The notes under the pieces were generated by a model. That model saw only the letters and a program-made list of their open reading frames with translations. It was not told the DNA's origin and ran no database searches. From contig VDFB02296745.1 of the NCBI GenBank assembly GCA_007258455.2, positions 1 through 64,000 of the forward strand: a stretch of DNA of 64,000 bases, written 5' to 3'. Source of the DNA: Sequoia sempervirens. Its lineage: Eukaryota; Streptophyta; Pinopsida; Cupressales; Cupressaceae. Shown piece by piece: positions 59,041 to 64,000 of the stretch. Numbering within the stretch: position 1 is the stretch's first letter; each line of letters begins with the position of its first letter. The translations under genes were made by a program, and so were the position numbers.

Positions 59041-61431
59041 TTGTTTCCAAAATTTCACCTACAACTCAATTTGGTAGAGCTGAAACAGTTGTTACATCTA
59101 AGGTGAAAGGTACATGATATTGTTATATTTCATTCATGTTGAAGTGAAAATGTATACAATATTATTTATTCATTGAGATCAAAAGAATACTTAAATGTCC
59201 CACACAAGCAGTGGGAATGAGTAAATTGAATTAATACAACAATGTATGCAAGATATAGATTTGAAGATAAAGCAAAGGAAAAACACATGAGAAGAGATCG
59301 TATCTTTCATTGCCTTAATGGTTGATGTAGATGTTGGTCCTTCTATCTTCAGCTCCTCTTGTTCTTGATCTCTAGATGTACCTACAGATGATTGAAATAT
59401 TTTGTTAGAGCTTGGGACATGAAATCTCATCATATGTTTCATCAATAGACATATAACTTACAACTATGATGCATTAAATCAATTGATCCATTATCAGATA
59501 AATGTAAAAGAGACAAATTAGATCATCAAATGTGAGTCAAATCATTAGAATGAGCATTGAACTTCACTATTTTTTCTAACTAGTTTGCTCATTGTGCAAG
59601 AACAAGTTCATCTTTCATTTCATGATTCATCTTATTTGGCATCACAACATGTGGAGTAAATGTGGCTCCCACAAGGGTTGAGCCCAAGATGTTTCCTTCT
59701 TTTTTTGAGAGAGATGATAGTCATAAGCAATCCTAAATGAGTTAATAGAGGATGGTACATTGAGCATTTAGGACAAAGGTATATGAGGTCATCTAAACAC
59801 AAAGATCTTATAATGGAAGAGGAGAAGGATGAGATATTGGATGTAGCAATGCAATTCATGATTGAAAGGACTGTCCGATGATCTTGAGAAAAGGAGGGAA
59901 GGCCCTACATAGAAGAGTAACTATACAAAAGATAAGATCTACTGTCACAATGCATGAGTTATTAGGGACAGTCATACAAACCCATATTCAACAATTTTAT
60001 CATTCCTAGTGGTGTTTCATACAAGGTTTATGAAGGAACAAAAGTTCATGCACTTGTTAATCAATTCATTGAAGGTTATAAGTGGCAGTATAAGTGTAGC
60101 AACAAGGAGGACTCACTATGTATACAGTATCAACATTGTAATCAAATAAGCAATGTAGACTTGCAAACTTGAAAGCAACATTCGAGGTCAGTCACCATGA
60201 ATCCCAATTGAATCACTGTCATGATATAATAAGAATGAGAATCTTCAAATAAGAACAAAATGACAACCATAAAGGCATATTTTAGAGGTGTCCTCAAGAC
60301 TTTCAAAAGTATATATCTTGTTACAGAGGAAAGCATACATTTTCTATAAATGACAATGAACTTACAAGATGTTTGATTACTAAAGGTTCCTTCAATAATC
60401 CAATATATAGCTCTATCTCGTAATAGTCTTAATGTTTGAAAAGGAAAGCATTTGATTTATTACAAAATTAATTCAAATATTGAAGACAAAGTCAACTTGA
60501 CAATGTATTGCACAGTTCTGAAGACAACCACGAGGGCATATGGGAGATAGTGACAATCAAGCTCAATACAGTGAGATTAAAAAGAGAGTACACTTCAGAA
60601 ATCCAACATACATGTCAAAAGACAAGAAAATTAATGATCAAACAAGGATCATGCAACATGTTTGAAGATAAAGTGCAACAATAATACAGTAATTTGAGCA
60701 ACAAATAGTGCTAAAATTATGCACAACTCCATTTATCAATAAAAGTGCAGCATATGATGAGACAAATAAGCAGCAAAAGGGTAGCATGAAAGGGTTTTGA
60801 GGACAAAACCCCAAATATTTTTGAGTTCTTCTCCCATACATTTACAAATAAAAAAAACAACAATAATAACAAAACAAATGAAATATTTTCTCCTATTTAT
60901 CACAGGTAAAACAAAGAAGCATTATTTTTACAAGAAGAGAATACAGAGCTTCCAAATTTTATTCATGGGTTTTTGAAAGAATACAACAATAGAGATTGAA
61001 ATTTCTTTCTAGATTGCAAAAAATAGAGCTTATGCATCATATTATTTATTGAAAAATAGGAAGACTCTCATGTTCTTCTATTTCTAGAAGGGTACCTATA
61101 GAAGATGTATTTTCTCAAGGATTTAAGTATTTGAAACTCTAGATCAACATGAGAGCCCACTTGTATTTTCTTGAGGATTTAAGTATTTGAAACTCTGGAA
61201 CAACATGAGAGCTCACAGAGAGAGCCCAAACCCTAGCATGGAGGTGGAAGTAAATAGGCAAGTGAACTAAAGTCATGAAATAAACAATAAAGCGAAGGGG
61301 ATGACTGCAAAGAATGAAGAGTTTTTCTCTTATTTCAATAAATGAAAATCATGACATAAGTGAAGAACCCAGATCAACCTATTCCTATAGTGAAACCCTC
61401 AGCCAAGACAATGAAATGAAGAGAACATAGT
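59041..61431. other. AT-rich DNA, no gene; source of the break in the D LTR
   Basis: No coding domain or RNA was recognised. The sequence begins where the right LTR of D stops, so it may be an inserted element or flanking DNA after a deletion. Confidence 0.4.
61106..61217. repeat. Tandem duplication of 56 bp
   Basis: tgtattttct.aaggatttaagtatttgaaactct followed by aacatgagagc.cac occurs twice in a row (61,106 and 61,162). Confidence 0.85.
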
Positions 61432-61534
61432 TGTAATGCCCCGTCTTGTAACCTAAGGAATGTTGCAATTGTCTACGAAAGTGAATTAATTTTTTTTTTT
61501 AAAGTGTTAATATTAACTTTATTAGTTGCATACA
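61432..61534 (-). repeat. Fragment of the 3' LTR of element F
   Basis: tgtaatgccccgtcttgtaa through ttagttgcatacac matches 62,366-62,474, including the poly-T run; the match ends at the deletion junction. Confidence 0.85.
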
Positions 61535-62224
61535 CTCATCATCACCAACACCTACATACTGCTTGAGCTCATAGAATCTACGTTCATATTGCTCCATAGA
61601 TAGAGCCATCTGACGTAAATCATGAAACTCGTTAGCCCGTCGCTGCCTCCAATGTTCAGATAAGAACCGTGCTCTAAACCTCTCCAGGAATATCTCCCAA
61701 GAAACTGACCCAATCTCTAAGTGGAGCTTCTGCTCCTCCAGGCACCACCAAGTAGAAGCAAATCCTCTAAGATGCATTATGGCACAATGAGCACATGTGT
61801 TGCTACCATAAGGATGCATCGCAAAGCATCGCCCTAAGTCAATCAACTAGGTTTCAGCTTCTAGACCACCCACAGATCCATCAAATGTAGGAGGGCGTGC
61901 CCTCAACAAATCCCGCATGTGTCTTGCAATAATAGCATCCTGCTGCACTATATCATCTACTCTCCTTGGAGATCTATCACGCTCTCTAACTACCTCCTGA
62001 TCAACTTCCTGTCTTGGTCCAAGTCAAGCTAGGACCTCCTCTAAGAAAGGGCCTAATTGTGATCCCTCTACTCCTGACTATTCTGGAATCTGTCCCTCAT
62101 TCCTTTGATCCAACTGCTCTGCCTGATCACTTTGATGAGGGCTCAGAGGGGGAGTAACCTAAGGGATTGGCCCTTAGCCTCCACCTCTACCTCTACCATG
62201 ACCTCTACCACGTCGCCTAGGCAT
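61499..62224 (-). pseudogene. Ty3-type gag of element F, truncated and decayed
   Basis: The start is ATG on the minus strand at 62,224 (MPRRRGRGHGRGRGGG), an Arg/Gly-rich N-terminus that may bind RNA. A Pro/Gln-rich stretch follows, then RARPPTFDGSVGGLEAET and the Retrotrans_gag core: GFASTWWCLEEQKLHLEIGS, VSWEIFLERFRARFLSEHWR, QRRANEFHDLRQMALSMEQY and ERRFYELKQYVGVGDDE. About five TAG/TAA/TGA stops lie in the first half; from 61,846 the frame is open. The last residues come from the joined LTR, and the stop at 61,499 lies in LTR sequence, so the gag was cut by the internal deletion. Confidence 0.82.
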
Positions 62225-62345
62225 GATCCTACACATAAAAAATAACGAGTCTCAGATACTAATCAACCAAGGCTAACAGATAATGATACTACGTACTAGG
62301 TCAACCTAATGGGCTTGCGATTACCCAGAGCATCCAGTGTTAGAA

Positions 62346-62362
62346 CCTTGGCTCTGATACCA
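62346..62362 (-). other. Initiator-Met primer-binding site of element F
   Basis: Minus strand TGGTATCAGAGCCAAGG, the standard complement of initiator tRNA-Met, three bases after the LTR end. Confidence 0.9.
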
Positions 62363-62365
62363 ATC

Positions 62366-64000
62366 TGTAATGCCCCGTCTTGTAACCTAAGGAATGTTGC
62401 AATTGTCTACGAAAGTGAAATAATTTTTTTTTTTTTTTTAAAGTGTTAATATTAATTTTATTAGTTGCATACATTCTCTAAGTTACGCGATGTCACACTA
62501 CTTGAGAATCCATAGACGACTTTAGTATTTAGCATTGCATGTATTTAATTAACAAACTTAAAAGTAAACATTGCATAACATTTGAATTCCATTCATGAAA
62601 GTAAAAAGTACAATTAAGATTTTTACATTGCATTTGAAATGACATTACAATACTCATTCTCCAGATGAGGTAGATCAAATAATAGTTTACAATTACATAT
62701 TACAAATGTTCACCTCATAAACAATTGAGGGATGTTACAAATACAAGATTTCCAATGATACAATCAAGGAAGTACACATATATCCAAATACGAGCTCTCC
62801 ATCCATGAAGCTCTTGTTGCCACGATCAAAAACTGGGGACCCAATGGAGTAAGGTGCACGTTCCACCCAACCATGTGGTACCCATAGGTCCACCCCCGTG
62901 CTAGGAGATAGTAATAAGGTTTCCTAGACATAATCTACTAACCCTAGACACAAGTACATACTTAATTGATGGTTACATTGCTTTTAGATTTAGGATAATC
63001 AAATATACTAAGCTCACAAGGTTTCTATTATTTTAGGTGGAGTGTCATCACAATGTTGCATAGGTTACCCTGGTGTTTCTTCCTAGGTTCCGGCCCCCAA
63101 CTTGGGTTACCCTGGTAACCTCTTACAAAACCTAGCCCCACATGCAAACTGTTGTGGAATCGAATATCTTTTAAAGTAACAAGATATCAATTTGCCATTC
63201 CAGGCCTTCTCAACTTAATCTCGAGACTGAACTAGCTCTTGAGTCTATAAGCGAGGCATATTAATATAATTAAAGATTTTAAGCTAACTAATGTTTTGTT
63301 TTAGTTTCCACTGACTTACTAACTCTTCATGAGTTACCCAGGCACCACTTTGTGTGCCAGCCCTCACACAGAGCCACTCCCCTAAAAATAACAAAAGGAA
63401 TCTAAGTTCCCTAACTAAGGTAAACAAGGTGCACACGAATTCAACATATATTTCTACACATTTCATAACGAAAATCAAGTCTATGTTCATAAAACCAGGT
63501 GTCTAAACACCGTGCAAAACCATGTACACAACCTTAGTCAACACAAGAATTCTATTTAAACAATAACAACTCCTACATTATACAACTTGTCTAGAAGACT
63601 TGTACATCTAATACATTCCCAATTTGCCCAATTAAAAGAAACACAATTTAAAGCAAATCGAAAAATAAGGAGTCTACATTAGGATTTACTAAATCCAGTC
63701 AATCAAAGTATGAAGTACAAAATTAATCATCTAGGATTTAATTTATCTTCTATTCAACACAAAAATCAAATCTATAATTTGCTCAATTTCATAACCACAT
63801 ATTATAATGAAATCAATATAAACTCAAGAATATTAGTTTAATTTAAGCACAAATAACTTGTCATAGTAAATTAACCATTAAATATCTATATCTAAATATT
63901 TAATAAACTATTTTTAAATATCTCATTAATAACACAAATATATTTCCAAATTTTCTTAACATTAAATAAATATATAATTATAAGTATTATATATATTATA
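62366..64000 (-). repeat. 5' LTR of element F, partial
   Basis: Begins at the primer site and runs out of the window. It contains AT-rich stretches and no coding frame that I trust; the upstream limit is unknown, so part of this may be flanking DNA. Confidence 0.55.

Larger units (their letters stand above)
61432..64000 (-). mobile_element. Deleted Ty3-type LTR element F, running off the window
   Basis: On the minus strand: an LTR ending CGGGGCATTACA at 62,366, an initiator-Met primer site, a gag gene, then only the last about 103 bases of a second LTR (61,432-61,534). The pol region and most of the 3' LTR are deleted, with the junction inside gag near 61,534. The 5' LTR continues beyond base 64,000, so its start and the target-site duplication cannot be seen. 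Confidence 0.8.

Noticed and set aside
59041..61431. Minus-strand frames of 60-80 codons as genes
   Set aside because: They are short, stop-bounded and without recognisable motifs; no splice-linked partners were found.

Overview
The window looks like repeat-dominated, AT-rich nuclear DNA of a seed plant, most likely a conifer or other gymnosperm. The reasons are old nested LTR retrotransposons, plant-type LINE, Ty1-copia and Ty3-gypsy domains, a plant mobile domain gene and plant splice sites. I see no intact host gene, rRNA, tRNA or CRISPR array. Nearly every coding segment is a decayed transposable-element gene. Most internal stops are TAG or TGA where CAG, CGA or TGG is expected, as if by cytosine deamination.

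Layout. 1-5,815: the 3' part of a LINE (reverse transcriptase, zinc-binding and RNase H domains) followed by an extra, unrecognised ORF. About 7,700-12,777, minus strand: a large unrecognised pseudogene, split by a 5'-truncated LINE tail (9,774-10,050) and a solo LTR (10,624-12,055). Each insertion is flanked by a target-site duplication, and the reading frame continues across each when it is ignored. 12,778-20,039: AT-rich DNA with LTR relics.

20,040-44,569 is the most layered part. A pair of ~1.1 kb LTRs (element A) encloses an antisense plant mobile domain (PMD) pseudogene. That gene is split by a minus-strand Ty3-like element (B, 23,096-41,195, TSD GGTGC). The right LTR of B is split by an 11.8 kb terminal-inverted-repeat DNA transposon (C, 28,932-40,740). 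C carries a transposase-like pseudogene with conserved D/HGK and cysteine motifs, a separate six-exon gene on the opposite strand, a 7 x 360-bp tandem array, telomere-like repeats and a ~500-bp purine tract. I consider C the best candidate for an undescribed system.

45,850-59,040: a Ty1-copia element (D) whose reverse transcriptase is split by E (50,852-57,509, TSD CTAAG). E is a non-autonomous LTR element with gag but no pol, and its 2.1 kb LTRs contain a coding relic. 61,432 to beyond the window end: a deleted Ty3-type element (F) with gag and an initiator-Met primer-binding site.

Insertion order read from the nesting: A with PMD, then B, then C; D, then E; the minus-strand gene, then the LINE tail and solo LTR. 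The window is therefore mostly a record of successive transposition rather than of host gene function. All domain calls come from motif reading and were not checked by database search.
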